Of a DNA stretch of 64,000 nucleotides, positions 37,166-46,326 are shown one piece after another. The position numbers and the translations under genes are program-made. Origin of the DNA: Rhodovulum imhoffii. GTDB taxonomy: Bacteria > Pseudomonadota > Alphaproteobacteria > Rhodobacterales > Rhodobacteraceae. The stretch's first letter is position 1. The number at the start of each line of letters is the position of its first letter. The notes beneath the pieces are model-generated. The model was not told the origin of the DNA, did not search any database, and was given only the letters and a program-made list of their open reading frames with translations. The stretch is taken from NCBI RefSeq assembly GCF_003046545.1, contig NZ_QAAA01000003.1:62001-126000 (forward strand), read 5' to 3'.

Positions 37166-37936
37166 ATGACGCTGTTCGGGTTGGACCCTGTCCTGTTTGC
37201 CGCTGCCGCGGTGGTGGCGTTGTTTGCGGGGTTCGTCAAGGGCGCCGTGGGGTTCGCGATGCCGATGATCATGATCTCGGGCATGTCGAGTTTTCTGCCC
37301 GCTGAAGTGGCGCTGGCGGGGTTGATTCTCTCGACGGTTCTGACGAACCTCGCGCAGGCGCTGCGTCAGGGGGTGGGGGTGGCTGTGCTGACGATACGCC
37401 GCTACTGGCGGTTGATCGGCTGCGTAGGGGGGGCGATTCTCGTGTCTGCCCCGCTGGTGCGGGTATTGCCCGCACACTGGATGTACCTGATCCTTGGCGG
37501 TCCGATTCTGCTTTTCACGGTGTCGCAACTGATGGGCTGGCAGCTTGTCCTGCCTTCCCTTCATCGTGCGCGGGCCGAGGTGGCGATGGGGCTGCTGGGC
37601 GGGTTCTTCGGAGGGATTTCCGGGGTGTGGGGGCCGCCGGTCATCGCCTATCTCCTGAGCTTTGATACTGAAAAACAGGACATGGTTCGTGTGCAAGGGG
37701 TCGTTTACCTGATCGGCAGCCTCGTATTGGTGGGCGCACATCTGGGGTCGGGGGTGCTGAATGCGCAGACGCTACCATTCTCTGCGGCGCTGGTGGTGCC
37801 GGCGGTGCTGGGGATGTGGGGGGGCTTGCGCCTGCAAGACTGGCTGGACCCGGAGCGATTCCGCAAGGCAACATTGGTGGTTCTGTTCCTTGCGGCGCTG
37901 AACCTGCTGCGCCGCGGATTTGCCGGCCTGGGATGA
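37166..37936 (+). CDS. TauE/SafE family permease (sulfite/sulfonate exporter type)
   Basis: 256 residues with eight or so hydrophobic helices. The two repeat signatures are present: VKGAVGFAMPMIMISGMSSF near the N-terminus and GLLGGFFGGISGVWGPPVIA in the middle. TauE/SafE (DUF81) proteins move organosulfur or carboxylate anions across the inner membrane; no substrate can be named. The ATG at 37166 has a strong AAAGGAGG 5 bases upstream and is preferred to one 66 bases earlier. Ends at a strong shared terminator with pckA. Confidence 0.85.
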   Translation: MTLFGLDPVLFAAAAVVALFAGFVKGAVGFAMPMIMISGMSSFLPAEVALAGLILSTVLTNLAQALRQGVGVAVLTIRRYWRLIGCVGGAILVSAPLVRVLPAHWMYLILGGPILLFTVSQLMGWQLVLPSLHRARAEVAMGLLGGFFGGISGVWGPPVIAYLLSFDTEKQDMVRVQGVVYLIGSLVLVGAHLGSGVLNAQTLPFSAALVVPAVLGMWGGLRLQDWLDPERFRKATLVVLFLAALNLLRRGFAGLG

Positions 37937-37966
37937 AAAAGGCCCGGGGGAGCGCCCGGGCCTTTT
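37937..37966. terminator. Bidirectional intrinsic terminator between TauE gene and pckA
   Basis: Perfect 12-bp stem AAAAGGCCCGGG/CCCGGGCCTTTT with loop GGAGCG. It gives a U-run on both strands and lies directly behind the permease stop and 17 bases past the pckA stop. Confidence 0.85.
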
Positions 37967-37983
37967 GGGAGGTGGCGGGATGA

Positions 37984-39582
37984 TCAGCCGATCGCGGCGG
38001 CTTTCACGTCCTCGTCGATATGGGGGGTGTACTGGGCGAAGTTCTCCGCGAACATTGCCACCAGCTTCGCGGCCTGAGCGTCATAGGCGCCGGTATCGGC
38101 CCAGGTCTGGCGCGGGTCCAGAAGCGCGTCATCGACACCGGGGACAGAGACGGGCACCTCGAAGCCGAAGTTTGGATCCTTGCGGAATTCGGCGGCATTG
38201 AGCGAGCCGTCCAGCGCCGCGCTCAGCAAGGCGCGGGTGGCCTTGATCGGCATGCGCGACCCGGTGCCATAAGCCCCGCCGGTCCAGCCGGTGTTGACCA
38301 GCCAGCAGGTGGCGCCGTGCTTGGCGATCTTGTCGCGCAGCAGGTTGCCGTACACTTCCGGGCGGCGCGGCATGAAGGGCGCGCCGAAGCAGGTGGAGAA
38401 GGTCGGCTCCGGTTCGGTCACACCTTTTTCGGTGCCCGCCACCTTGGAGGTGAAGCCCGACAGGAAGTGGTACATTGCCTGTGCCGGGGTCAGCCGTGCG
38501 ATCGGCGGCAGCACGCCGAAGGCGTCGCATGTCAGCATGATGATGTTTTTCGGGTGCCCGCCCACGGAGCTGTCCGAGGCGTTCGAGATGTAGTCCAGCG
38601 GATAGGCGCAACGGGTATTGGCGGTCAGGCTGTCATCGGCGAAGTCGAGATTGCGGGTTTGTTCGTCGTAGACCATGTTCTCCACCACGGTGGAGAATTT
38701 TTCGGTCGTGGCGTAGATTTCCGGCTCCGCTTCGGCAGAGAGGTTGATGGTCTTGGCATAGCAGCCGCCTTCGAAGTTGAAGGTGCCGGTGTCCGACCAG
38801 CCGTGCTCATCATCGCCGATCAGCGTGCGCGAAGGATCGGCCGACAGCGTCGTCTTTCCGGTGCCGGACAGGCCGAAGAAGATCGCCGTGTCAACCGGGT
38901 TGCCGATGGCATGGTTGGCAGAGCAGTGCATCGCCATGATTCCCTTGCCGGGCAGGATGTAGTTCATCAGCGTGAAGACCGACTTCTTGATCTCGCCGGC
39001 GTATTCGGTATCCCCGATCAGGATCAGCTTTTTTTCGAAGTTCAGTGCGACGACGGTCTTGCTGCGGCAGCCGTGACGCTCCGGGTCGGCTTTGAACGAG
39101 GGGCAGTTGATGACGGTGAACTCGGGGGTGAAACTGTCCAGTTCTTCCTGCGCGGGCCGGCGCAGCAGGTGGCGGGAGAAAAGCCCGTGCCAGGCCATCT
39201 CGGTCACGACACGCACGTCCAGGCGGTTCCTGGGGTCGGCCCCGACATAGAGATCTTCCACGAAGACTTCGCCGCCCTTGAGATGCGCCAGCATGTCGGC
39301 GTGCAGGCGGTCAAAGGCTTCCGCGTCCATCGGGCGGTTGTTGTCCCACCAGATCGTATCCTCGACGCCGGGGGTACGCACCACATGCTTGTCCTTCGGG
39401 GAGCGGCCGGTGTGTTCCCCCGTTGCCACGAGGAAGGAGCCGCCCTTGCCCAGATGTCCTTCGCCGCGGCGGATCGCCTCTTCGATCAGGGCGGGCTCGA
39501 GCAGGTTGTAAAAAACCTTCCCCAGACCCTCGATCCCCTGATCTTCCAGGCGCTGTGATGGGTTCACCCGACCGATGTTCAT
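37984..39582 (-). CDS. pckA: Phosphoenolpyruvate carboxykinase (ATP)
   Basis: 532 residues, normal length. It converts oxaloacetate to PEP, the entry to gluconeogenesis. The kinase-1a loop is [11 protein letters not shown] (about residues 239-249), the kinase-2 metal site LIGDDEHGW, and the substrate-binding [14 protein letters not shown] is near the N-terminus. The ATG at 39582 has AAGGAG 7 bases upstream; a TTG two codons earlier would sit too close to it. It is divergent from hprK, next to the regulatory PTS genes. Confidence 0.96.
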   Translation of the reverse strand: MNIGRVNPSQRLEDQGIEGLGKVFYNLLEPALIEEAIRRGEGHLGKGGSFLVATGEHTGRSPKDKHVVRTPGVEDTIWWDNNRPMDAEAFDRLHADMLAHLKGGEVFVEDLYVGADPRNRLDVRVVTEMAWHGLFSRHLLRRPAQEELDSFTPEFTVINCPSFKADPERHGCRSKTVVALNFEKKLILIGDTEYAGEIKKSVFTLMNYILPGKGIMAMHCSANHAIGNPVDTAIFFGLSGTGKTTLSADPSRTLIGDDEHGWSDTGTFNFEGGCYAKTINLSAEAEPEIYATTEKFSTVVENMVYDEQTRNLDFADDSLTANTRCAYPLDYISNASDSSVGGHPKNIIMLTCDAFGVLPPIARLTPAQAMYHFLSGFTSKVAGTEKGVTEPEPTFSTCFGAPFMPRRPEVYGNLLRDKIAKHGATCWLVNTGWTGGAYGTGSRMPIKATRALLSAALDGSLNAAEFRKDPNFGFEVPVSVPGVDDALLDPRQTWADTGAYDAQAAKLVAMFAENFAQYTPHIDEDVKAAAIG

Positions 39583-39912
39583 TTGCAAGCTCCTTGCGCG
39601 GCTTCTTCAGAATTCATGTTCCAGCGTACCGGGCCGGGCGGCAGGGCCGTCCCGTGCCGGGCACGGATGACGCCCTATATCATGACGTTTCCAAAAAAGA
39701 ACAGGGCGCTTTCAGCCCGTTAGCGCAATCAAATTACAAGTTCCCGATAAAAAACGAAACATGCTGCGGGCGATTTCCGCTGTGTTGTCATTGGATTTTC
39801 ATGAATCTTCTCTGTCCGTGCCACTTTATGGTGATTCGCATGCCCGAACGGACAGGTTTCCCCGCGTCCCGCAGGGCCGGTACAAGAAAGGGAGGCAAGG
39901 GGAAAGGTGATC
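39583..39912. other. 330-base divergent gap between pckA and hprK
   Basis: No gene fits here. It is AT-richer in the middle (39690-39840) and must contain promoters for pckA and the hprK operon, but I could not pick a convincing -35/-10 pair. In many alphaproteobacteria the chvI-chvG two-component genes occupy this place; no trace of their coding sequence is seen. Confidence 0.7.
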
Positions 39913-40335
39913 ATGGCGCAGGGGCGGATTGAACATGCCAGTTGTGTGGCCTACAGGGGGTGGGCGGCGCTGATCCGGGGATCGTCGGGGTCGGGGAAGT
40001 CGGCGCTGTCCTTGCAGATGATCGCACTGGGCGCGGTTCTTGTGGCCGACGACCGGACGGAACTCCTGATGCAGGGGGGGGGTGTGACGGCGCGCGCGCC
40101 TGCCGCCATATCGGGCAAGATCGAGGCCCGCTATGTCGGCCTTCTGAATGTGCCCGCAGTTGCGGAGGCGGGGCTGGCGCTGGTCGTCGATCTTGATCGG
40201 CAGGAAACGGAAAGACTGCCGCCGTTGCGCAACACACGAATTTTCGATGTGGATTTACCCTTGTTTTACAAGGTTTCAGAGCCATATTTCGCTGCATCTC
40301 TTCTACAGGTTCTTGCCCACGGACGGTTCGCATGA
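39913..40335 (+). CDS. hprK: HPr kinase/phosphorylase, short alphaproteobacterial type
   Basis: 140 residues, only the C-terminal catalytic domain, as usual in alphaproteobacteria; the N-terminal domain of Bacillus HprK is absent. P-loop GSSGSGKS at residues 23-30, then [10 protein letters not shown] and the HprK-type loop [16 protein letters not shown]. It phosphorylates HPr on serine (HPr in this operon keeps the serine site). A GTG at 39907 is an alternative start. The stop overlaps rapZ (ATGA). Confidence 0.9.
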   Translation: MAQGRIEHASCVAYRGWAALIRGSSGSGKSALSLQMIALGAVLVADDRTELLMQGGGVTARAPAAISGKIEARYVGLLNVPAVAEAGLALVVDLDRQETERLPPLRNTRIFDVDLPLFYKVSEPYFAASLLQVLAHGRFA

Positions 40336-41249
40336 CCCCACAGGATTCTTCGCGCTCTGCCCCGGATCGGGCTCACCGCCTGGTGCTTGTGACCGGGCCG
40401 TCGGGCGCGGGCCGATCGACGGCGCTGAACGCGCTTGAGGATCTCGGTTACGAGGCCATCGACAACCTGCCGCTTTCGCTGATCCCGCGTCTGATGGACG
40501 GCCCGCCGCCGGACCCGCCGCTGGCGCTGGGTGTCGATACCCGGACCCGCGATTTCAGTGCCAACGCCCTGGCGGAGCTGATCCGGCAATTCTCGGGGGA
40601 GGGGGACGTGCCGGCAGAGGTTCTGTTCCTCGATTGCCGGAGCGAGGTTTTGCTACGCCGCTATTCCGAAACCCGCCGCCGCCATCCGATGGCCCCGGCC
40701 GAAAGTCCGGCCGAAGGTATTGCACGCGAACAAGACGTGCTGGAGCGTATCCGCAACCTGGCCGACATTCTGATCGATACCTCGGACCTGACCCCTCATG
40801 ATCTCCGGGCCGAGTTGTCGGCTCTGTTCGCGGGGCCCCGGTCCGGTCGGCTGGCGGTCTCGGTCCACTCGTTTTCTTACAAGCGCGGTGTGCCCCACGG
40901 CATGGACATGGTGTTTGACTGTCGTTTCCTGCGTAACCCCTATTGGGATGAAACCCTGCGCCCCCTCAACGGCAAGAACGCGAAGGTGGATGCGTATGTC
41001 ACCGCGGATACGCGCTTTCAGCCGTTCTTTGACCGTGTGCTGGATCTGGTCCGGTTTCTGCTGCCGGCCTGCACTGCCGAAGGCCGCACGCACCTGTCGA
41101 TCGGACTGGGATGCACCGGGGGACAGCACCGTTCCGTCGCGGTGTCCGAGCGGTTGCGGAAGGCGCTTGCACAGGAAGATTGCCAGGTGTCCATAAGACA
41201 CAGGGAAATGGAACGCCGGGCGCGGCTTGCGCCTGCCCGTGTGGGATAA
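40332..41249 (+). CDS. rapZ: RapZ/YvcJ-type nucleotide-binding regulator
   Basis: 305 residues. N-terminal Walker [10 protein letters not shown] (about residues 20-28), then [11 protein letters not shown] and [19 protein letters not shown]. The C-terminal domain has [22 protein letters not shown] and [16 protein letters not shown], the RapZ signature. In E. coli RapZ controls GlmY/GlmZ RNA decay and GlmS level; in alphaproteobacteria the target is not known. It overlaps hprK by 4 bases and is part of hprK-rapZ-IIA-HPr. Confidence 0.92.
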   Translation: MTPQDSSRSAPDRAHRLVLVTGPSGAGRSTALNALEDLGYEAIDNLPLSLIPRLMDGPPPDPPLALGVDTRTRDFSANALAELIRQFSGEGDVPAEVLFLDCRSEVLLRRYSETRRRHPMAPAESPAEGIAREQDVLERIRNLADILIDTSDLTPHDLRAELSALFAGPRSGRLAVSVHSFSYKRGVPHGMDMVFDCRFLRNPYWDETLRPLNGKNAKVDAYVTADTRFQPFFDRVLDLVRFLLPACTAEGRTHLSIGLGCTGGQHRSVAVSERLRKALAQEDCQVSIRHREMERRARLAPARVG

Positions 41250-41259
41250 GGGGAAGCGC

Positions 41260-41670
41260 GTGATCGGGATCGTCATCGTAGCCCACGGGGGGCTGGCGCG
41301 GGAGTATCGGGCGGCAATGGAACATGTGGTCGGGCGACAGGCCGGTGTGTTGGCCATCTCGATCGAACCGGAGGACAACCGTGCAGCCAAGCAGCGCGAG
41401 ATCTGCGACGCCGCGGATGCGGTGGATTCGGGGCATGGCGTCATTGTCGTGACGGACATGTTCGGCGGGTCGCCTTCCAACCTTTCGCTTTGCGCCTGCG
41501 ATCAGCGCGACCGCAAGATCCTGTATGGCGCGAACCTGCCGCTGTTGATTAAGCTGGCCAAATCACGCCATCTGAGTGTCAGTGACGCGGCTGCCTGTGC
41601 GTTGGTGGCCGGGCGCAAATACATTGATTGTTTTGACGGCCCCGCCGTCGCCATGAAAGAGTGCAGATGA
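41260..41670 (+). CDS. PTS IIA component, mannose type (regulatory)
   Basis: 136 residues, GTG start at 41260 with AAGGGGAAG upstream. The phosphorylated residue is His9 in IVIVAHGGLAREY. VIVVTDMFGGSPSNLSL is the mannose-family IIA signature. There is no IIB/IIC permease nearby, so it is probably a regulatory phosphoprotein rather than a transporter part. The stop overlaps the HPr start (ATGA). Confidence 0.88.
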   Translation: MIGIVIVAHGGLAREYRAAMEHVVGRQAGVLAISIEPEDNRAAKQREICDAADAVDSGHGVIVVTDMFGGSPSNLSLCACDQRDRKILYGANLPLLIKLAKSRHLSVSDAAACALVAGRKYIDCFDGPAVAMKECR

Positions 41671-41945
41671 CAGAGACGATTACCCGAAATCTTGAAATCG
41701 TGAATGAAAAGGGCCTGCATGCCCGCGCGTCCGCCAAGTTCGTTGAAACCGTAGAGGCCTACGAGGCGCGCGTTGAAGTGTGCAAGGACGGGATGTCGGC
41801 TTCGGGGGATTCGATCATGGGGCTTCTGATGCTGGCGGCGGCGCGTGGCAGCACCATTGAGGTGCAGGTCCGCGGCCCCGATGCGCCGGGTCTGGCGGAC
41901 GCGTTGCAGACGCTGGTGGCCAACCGTTTCGGAGAAGACATGTAG
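41667..41945 (+). CDS. ptsH: Phosphocarrier protein HPr
   Basis: 92 residues. The catalytic histidine is His18 in EKGLHARASAKF and the regulatory serine Ser49 in ASGDSIMGLLML, the site for HprK. It passes phosphate from enzyme I to the IIA protein. The first codon overlaps the IIA stop. Last gene of the cluster, followed by a GC-rich hairpin. Confidence 0.94.
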   Translation: MTETITRNLEIVNEKGLHARASAKFVETVEAYEARVEVCKDGMSASGDSIMGLLMLAAARGSTIEVQVRGPDAPGLADALQTLVANRFGEDM

Positions 41946-41968
41946 GCCGCACCCGCGCGGGGTGCGGC
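41946..41968. terminator. Hairpin between convergent ptsH and 3-hydroxybutyryl-CoA dehydrogenase gene
   Basis: Perfect 9-bp stem GCCGCACCC/GGGTGCGGC with loop GCGCG. It begins right after the ptsH stop and ends 7 bases from the opposing stop, so it probably serves both transcripts. No clear U-tract. Confidence 0.55.
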
Positions 41969-41975
41969 GCTGAGC

Positions 41976-42851
41976 TCAGCGGGTTGGAACCGGAGTCTCC
42001 CCGCGGTAGTCGTAAAAGCCGCGGTGGGTCTTGCGGCCCAGCCAGCCGGCTTCGACATATTTCGTCAGAAGCGGGCAGGGGCGGTATTTGGTGTCCGCCA
42101 GGCCGTCATGCAGGACGTTCATGATGGCAAGGCAGGTGTCCAGCCCGATGAAATCCGCCAGTTCCAGCGGTCCCATCGGATGGTTTGCGCCAAGTTTCAT
42201 GGATTCGTCGATCGAACGCACGTTCCCCACGCCTTCGTAGAGGGTATAGACCGCCTCGTTGATCATCGGCATCAGGATGCGGTTGACGATGAAGGCGGGA
42301 AAGTCCTCGGCGCTGGCGGCGGTCTTGCCGATCCGTTCGACCACGTTCAGAAGAGTTTTGTAGGTCGTCTCATCCGTAGCGATTCCTCGGATCAGTTCCA
42401 CCAACTGCATGACCGGTACCGGGTTCATGAAATGGAAACCCATGAACTTTTCGGGCCGGTCGGTTCGGCTTGCGAGCCGGGTGATGGAGATCGACGAGGT
42501 ATTCGAGGTCAGGATCGTTGTCGGCTTCAGGTGCGGCTGGAGTTCTGCGAAGATCGCGTTCTTGATGGTCTCACGCTCGGTCGCGGCTTCGATGATCAGA
42601 TCCGACGAGCCGAGATCCGTCAGCGTCGTGGTGGTGGAAATGCGGGCCAGGGCGGCGGTTTTCGTGGTCTCGTCGATCTTGTCGCGGCTGACCTGACGGC
42701 TCAGGTTCTTGTCGATCAGGGCCATCGCCTCTGCCAGGTTTTCCTCGGACAGGTCGTTCATCGTGACCTGGTAGCCCGCAAGGGCAAACACATGGGCAAT
42801 CCCGTTGCCCATCTGGCCTGCACCTACTATGCCAACGGTTTCAATTTCCAT
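41976..42851 (-). CDS. 3-hydroxybutyryl-CoA dehydrogenase (NAD-dependent)
   Basis: 291 residues, normal length. Rossmann motif [20 protein letters not shown] (about 7-26). Catalytic His and partner Glu are in [18 protein letters not shown], and [11 protein letters not shown] is conserved. It interconverts (S)-3-hydroxybutyryl-CoA and acetoacetyl-CoA. The ATG at 42851 is preceded by AGGACAGG. It lies downstream of etfBA, probably with its own promoter because a terminator-like hairpin (42971-42989) separates them. Confidence 0.92.
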   Translation of the reverse strand: MEIETVGIVGAGQMGNGIAHVFALAGYQVTMNDLSEENLAEAMALIDKNLSRQVSRDKIDETTKTAALARISTTTTLTDLGSSDLIIEAATERETIKNAIFAELQPHLKPTTILTSNTSSISITRLASRTDRPEKFMGFHFMNPVPVMQLVELIRGIATDETTYKTLLNVVERIGKTAASAEDFPAFIVNRILMPMINEAVYTLYEGVGNVRSIDESMKLGANHPMGPLELADFIGLDTCLAIMNVLHDGLADTKYRPCPLLTKYVEAGWLGRKTHRGFYDYRGETPVPTR

Positions 42852-42970
42852 GACCTGTCCTTTTTTTGTCGCGCTGGTCGCGCGAACCATACGCGGGGGC
42901 CGGACAGGGGTGCAAGCCTGATCGGGAGGTGACGCGGTGTAGTAATGCTGCGTTCGCAAAAATGCCGAAA

Positions 42971-42989
42971 GCCCGCCACGGGGGCGGGC
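42971..42989 (-). terminator. Terminator behind etfA
   Basis: Stem of 7 bp (GCCCGCC/GGCGGGC) with a 5-base loop; on the minus strand it is followed by TTTCGGCATTTTT. It lies 22 bases past the etfA stop. Confidence 0.65.
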
Positions 42990-43011
42990 CTTCGCGGGGT
43001 CTTTTCGAAGG

Positions 43012-43938
43012 TCAGAGCTTTTCGATCAGCTCGGGGACGGCGTCGAACAGATCGGCGACCAGACCGTAATCGGCAACCTGGAAGATCGGGGCTTCTTCGT
43101 CCTTGTTGATGGCGACGATGACTTTCGAGTCCTTCATCCCGGCAAGGTGCTGGATGGCGCCCGAAATGCCAACGGCGATGTAGAGCTCCGGCGCGACGAC
43201 CTTGCCGGTCTGACCCACCTGCCAGTCGTTCGGGGCATAGCCCGAGTCGACGGCGGCACGGCTGGCGCCCACGGCGGCACCCAGCTTGTCGGCGAGCTGT
43301 TCGATCAGCCGGAAGCTTTCCTCCGAGCCGACGCCACGCCCGCCCGAGACGATCACGCTGGCGGAGGTCAGCTCCGGGCGGTCGCTTTCGGCGGCGGTGT
43401 CTTCGACCCAGTCCGACAGGGCGGGGTTGTCGGCGGAGGCGATGTTTTCCACCGGGGCGGCGCCTCCGGTGCCGGCGGCCTCGAAGGTCGAGGTGCGGAT
43501 CGTGAGCACTTTCCTGGCGTCCGAGGTCTTGACCGTCTGGATCGCGTTGCCGGCATAGATCGGGCGCTGGAACGTGTCAGCATTTTCCACGCCGACGACG
43601 TCGGACAGGATCATCACATCAAGCAACGCGGCGACGCGCGGCATGATGTTCTTGGCGTCGGTGGTGGCGGGGGCGACGATGTGCTCGTAATCCCCGGCCA
43701 GCGAGGCGATCAGCGCCGCGGTCGGCTCGGCCAGACGGTGACCGTAAAGCGCGTCCTCGGCACAGAGGACCCTGGCCACGCCGTCGATCTTCGCGGCGGC
43801 CTCGGCGGCGGTTTTTGCCTGTGCGCCGCAACACAGCACGCTCACGTCGCCCAGACCTTTCACGGCGGTCACGGTCTTGGCGGTGGCGTCCAGTTGCAGT
43901 TCGCCCCCGGTGACTTCGGCAAGAAGAAGAACGGCCAT
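43012..43938 (-). CDS. etfA: Electron transfer flavoprotein alpha subunit
   Basis: 308 residues. The C-terminal FAD domain carries [52 protein letters not shown] and [18 protein letters not shown]. It forms a heterodimer with EtfB, receives electrons from acyl-CoA dehydrogenases (including Mcd) and dimethylglycine-type dehydrogenases, and passes them to ETF-ubiquinone oxidoreductase. It starts one base after the etfB stop. Confidence 0.96.
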   Translation of the reverse strand: MAVLLLAEVTGGELQLDATAKTVTAVKGLGDVSVLCCGAQAKTAAEAAAKIDGVARVLCAEDALYGHRLAEPTAALIASLAGDYEHIVAPATTDAKNIMPRVAALLDVMILSDVVGVENADTFQRPIYAGNAIQTVKTSDARKVLTIRTSTFEAAGTGGAAPVENIASADNPALSDWVEDTAAESDRPELTSASVIVSGGRGVGSEESFRLIEQLADKLGAAVGASRAAVDSGYAPNDWQVGQTGKVVAPELYIAVGISGAIQHLAGMKDSKVIVAINKDEEAPIFQVADYGLVADLFDAVPELIEKL

Positions 43939-43939
43939 C

Positions 43940-44701
43940 TTACAGCACCCCCGCTTCGTCTTTGAGTTTGGCGATCAGCTCATCGACCGAGCCGACCTTC
44001 ACGCCGGCCTGGCGCTCGCGCGGCTCGGCAGTTTTCAGCACCTGGTGGCGGGGGGTCGTGTCCACGCCGTAATCCGCCGGGGTCTTTTCGTCGAGCGGCT
44101 TCTTTTTCGCCTTCATGATGTTTGGCAGCGAGGCATAGCGCGGCTCGTTCAGGCGCAGGTCCACGGTGACGATGGCAGGCATCCTGACCTTGATGGTCTG
44201 CAATCCGCCATCCACCTCGCGGGTGACGGTGGCGGTGTCGCCGTCGATATCCAGCTTCGAGGCAAAGGTGCCCTGCGACCAGCCCAGCAGCGCCGACAGC
44301 ATCTGGCCGGTGGCGTTCTGGTCATTGTCGATGGCCTGCTTGCCGCACAGGACCAGGCCGGGCTGCTCCTCGTCGATCACGGCTTTCAGTATCTTGGCAA
44401 CGGCCAGCGGCTCGATATCGTCGTGAATATCCTCTGCGGCCGTCACGAGGATCGCGCGGTCCGCCCCCATCGCCAGCGCGGTGCGCAAGGTCTCCTGGGC
44501 CTGCTTGACGCCGATGGATACGGCCACGATCTCTTCGGCCTTGCCGGCCTCTTTCAGGCGGATGGCTTCCTCAACGGCGATTTCGTCGAACGGGTTCATC
44601 GACATCTTGACGTTGGCCAGATCGACCCCGGTGCCGTCCGCCTTGACGCGGACTTTCACGTTGTAGTCGATCACGCGCTTAACAGGCACAAGTACCTTCA
44701 T
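43940..44701 (-). CDS. etfB: Electron transfer flavoprotein beta subunit
   Basis: 253 residues, starting [20 protein letters not shown]. The AMP-binding and family region includes [49 protein letters not shown] and the signature [20 protein letters not shown]. Partner of EtfA. Upstream lie 166 bases up to the adenosyltransferase gene that hold no gene, with AGGAGG before the start codon. Confidence 0.96.
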   Translation of the reverse strand: MKVLVPVKRVIDYNVKVRVKADGTGVDLANVKMSMNPFDEIAVEEAIRLKEAGKAEEIVAVSIGVKQAQETLRTALAMGADRAILVTAAEDIHDDIEPLAVAKILKAVIDEEQPGLVLCGKQAIDNDQNATGQMLSALLGWSQGTFASKLDIDGDTATVTREVDGGLQTIKVRMPAIVTVDLRLNEPRYASLPNIMKAKKKPLDEKTPADYGVDTTPRHQVLKTAEPRERQAGVKVGSVDELIAKLKDEAGVL

Positions 44702-44867
44702 GGGCGTGTCTCTCCTCCTATATGGCGGACCGGCCGGGCCGCTCCGTCTGCATCTTCGCGGGTTTGTTAGCGACTCTGCGCCGCGTGGAACAGGGAAAAA
44801 GCGACGGAAAATGAAATTTCGACGCCGCGTTTTCTATTGCGAGAATGTTGCGCAGGTCTCCAGCGCC

Positions 44868-45416
44868 CTAACGATCCGCCGCCGGACGCCACAGCATATC
44901 CTGAGCGCCGCTGCCATTGGCCGCCCGTGCGGCGACGAACAGCCAGTCCGACAGGCGGTTGAGATAGGCCAGCGCCTGGGGGTTCACGCTTTCCTCGGAG
45001 GCGAGGCGTGCGGTCAGGCATTCCGCCCGGCGCGCGACCGTGCAGCAGGCGTGCAAATGGGCGGCCAGCGGCGTGCCGCCGGGCAGGATGAAGCTTTGCA
45101 GGGCCGGCAGGTCGGCGGAGGCGGCGTCGATTTCGGTTTCCAGCCGGGCGACCTGGTCGGCGGTGATGCGCAGGGGGCGGTCATCGGCCTTGTCCTTGTG
45201 CAGGTCTGCGCCAAGGTCGAACAGATCGTGCTGAATGGCCGAAAGGCGTGCGTCCACCGCGCCATCGGCCTGAAGACGGGCCAGCCCGATGGCCGCGTTG
45301 ATTTCATCCACCATCCCGTAGGCGCGCATCCGGGTGCCATGCTTGGGGGCGGGGGTGCCGTCCCCCAGCCGCGTCTCGCCGGTGTCGCCGCGGCGGGTAT
45401 AGATTTTCCCGTTCAT
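44868..45416 (-). CDS. pduO: Cob(I)alamin adenosyltransferase, PduO/MMAB type
   Basis: 182 residues. The PduO-type ATP-binding N-terminus YTRRGDTGETRLGDG is at residues 6-20. YGMVDEINAAIG, LFDLGADL, ILPGGTPLAAHLHACCTVARR and LAYLNRLSDWLFVAAR follow in the usual order. It makes adenosylcobalamin, the cofactor of methylmalonyl-CoA and ethylmalonyl-CoA mutases, which ties it to the mcd/etf genes of the window. It starts 29 bases after the SDR gene. Confidence 0.92.
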   Translation of the reverse strand: MNGKIYTRRGDTGETRLGDGTPAPKHGTRMRAYGMVDEINAAIGLARLQADGAVDARLSAIQHDLFDLGADLHKDKADDRPLRITADQVARLETEIDAASADLPALQSFILPGGTPLAAHLHACCTVARRAECLTARLASEESVNPQALAYLNRLSDWLFVAARAANGSGAQDMLWRPAADR

Positions 45417-45445
45417 TTCATCTCCCTTTCCGGCGGTCTTTGCGC

Positions 45446-46276
45446 CTATCGTTTCGCGATGATCCAGTCCAGCGCCGCCGTTGGCAAGAGCCGCCGCAGC
45501 GTCCCCATCAGGTAGGTCGGCGTAGTCACGTAATATCTGGCGCGCGGACGGGGGGCTTCCAGCGCGTGGATCAGTTTCTTCGTTACCGCCGAGGGCGGCA
45601 GTTCGAACATGTCCGGACCGCGGTCTTCATAAAGCCGTTTGCGCAGGCTGGCGCGGTACTGATCCGCGCGGGCGGAAGTTTCCCAGTCCACCCAGCGTTC
45701 GAACGGGGGGATCGAGTTGACGCGGATCTTCGAGGTGACCGGCCCCGGTTCGATCAGGCTGACATGCAGGGGCGTGTCACGCATTTCCAGCCGCAAGGTG
45801 TCGGTCAGTCCTTCCAGCGCGAATTTGGTTGCCACATAGGCCCCGCGCCATTTCAGCGGCACCAGCCCCAGAATCGAGGAGCAGTTCACCACCCGCCCGT
45901 GGCCTTGCGCCCGCATCACCGGGATTACCCGGCGTGTCAGGTCGTGGACACCGAAAAGGTTGGTTTCGAAAATTTCGCGCAACGCGCCGCGGGGCAGGTC
46001 CTCCACCGCGCCGGGGCAGGCGAAGGCGCCGTTATTGTAAAGCGCGTCCAGCCGCCCGCCGGTGCGCGAGAGAATCTCCTCCAGCGCGGTGGCGATGCTG
46101 GCCTCCTCCGCGTAATCCAGCGGCAGGCTTTCCAGCCCCTCGTCGCGCAGGCGGGCACAGTCCGTTCCGGACCGGCAGGTGGCGAACACCCGCCATCCCC
46201 GCCGCGCCAGCCCATGTGCCGCGTCATATCCGATACCCGAGGAACACCCCGTGACAAGAACCGTCCTTCGCACCAT
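45446..46276 (-). CDS. Short-chain dehydrogenase/reductase (SDR)
   Basis: 276 residues. Cofactor motif TGCSSGIG at residues 8-15, NNGAF at about 79-83 in place of NNAG, catalytic Ser in VVNCSSILG, Tyr/Lys in AYVATKFALEG, and LIEPGPV after it. Classical SDR oxidoreductase of the type that acts on lipids, retinoid-like or unknown alcohols. The substrate is not known. The upstream extension into the parC leader is rejected; the ATG at 46276 gives a normal N-terminus. It is divergent from parC with 50 bases between. Confidence 0.82.
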   Translation of the reverse strand: MVRRTVLVTGCSSGIGYDAAHGLARRGWRVFATCRSGTDCARLRDEGLESLPLDYAEEASIATALEEILSRTGGRLDALYNNGAFACPGAVEDLPRGALREIFETNLFGVHDLTRRVIPVMRAQGHGRVVNCSSILGLVPLKWRGAYVATKFALEGLTDTLRLEMRDTPLHVSLIEPGPVTSKIRVNSIPPFERWVDWETSARADQYRASLRKRLYEDRGPDMFELPPSAVTKKLIHALEAPRPRARYYVTTPTYLMGTLRRLLPTAALDWIIAKR

Positions 46277-46326
46277 GATCTCATTCACCACTGGACCGCA
46301 GTTTGCACTGGCTCTACACAATATTC

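Noticed and set aside
44702-44867. Possible small twin-helix membrane gene between etfB and the adenosyltransferase, as in some Rhodobacteraceae
   Set aside because: The gap is only 166 bases and shows no hydrophobic reading frame on the minus strand.
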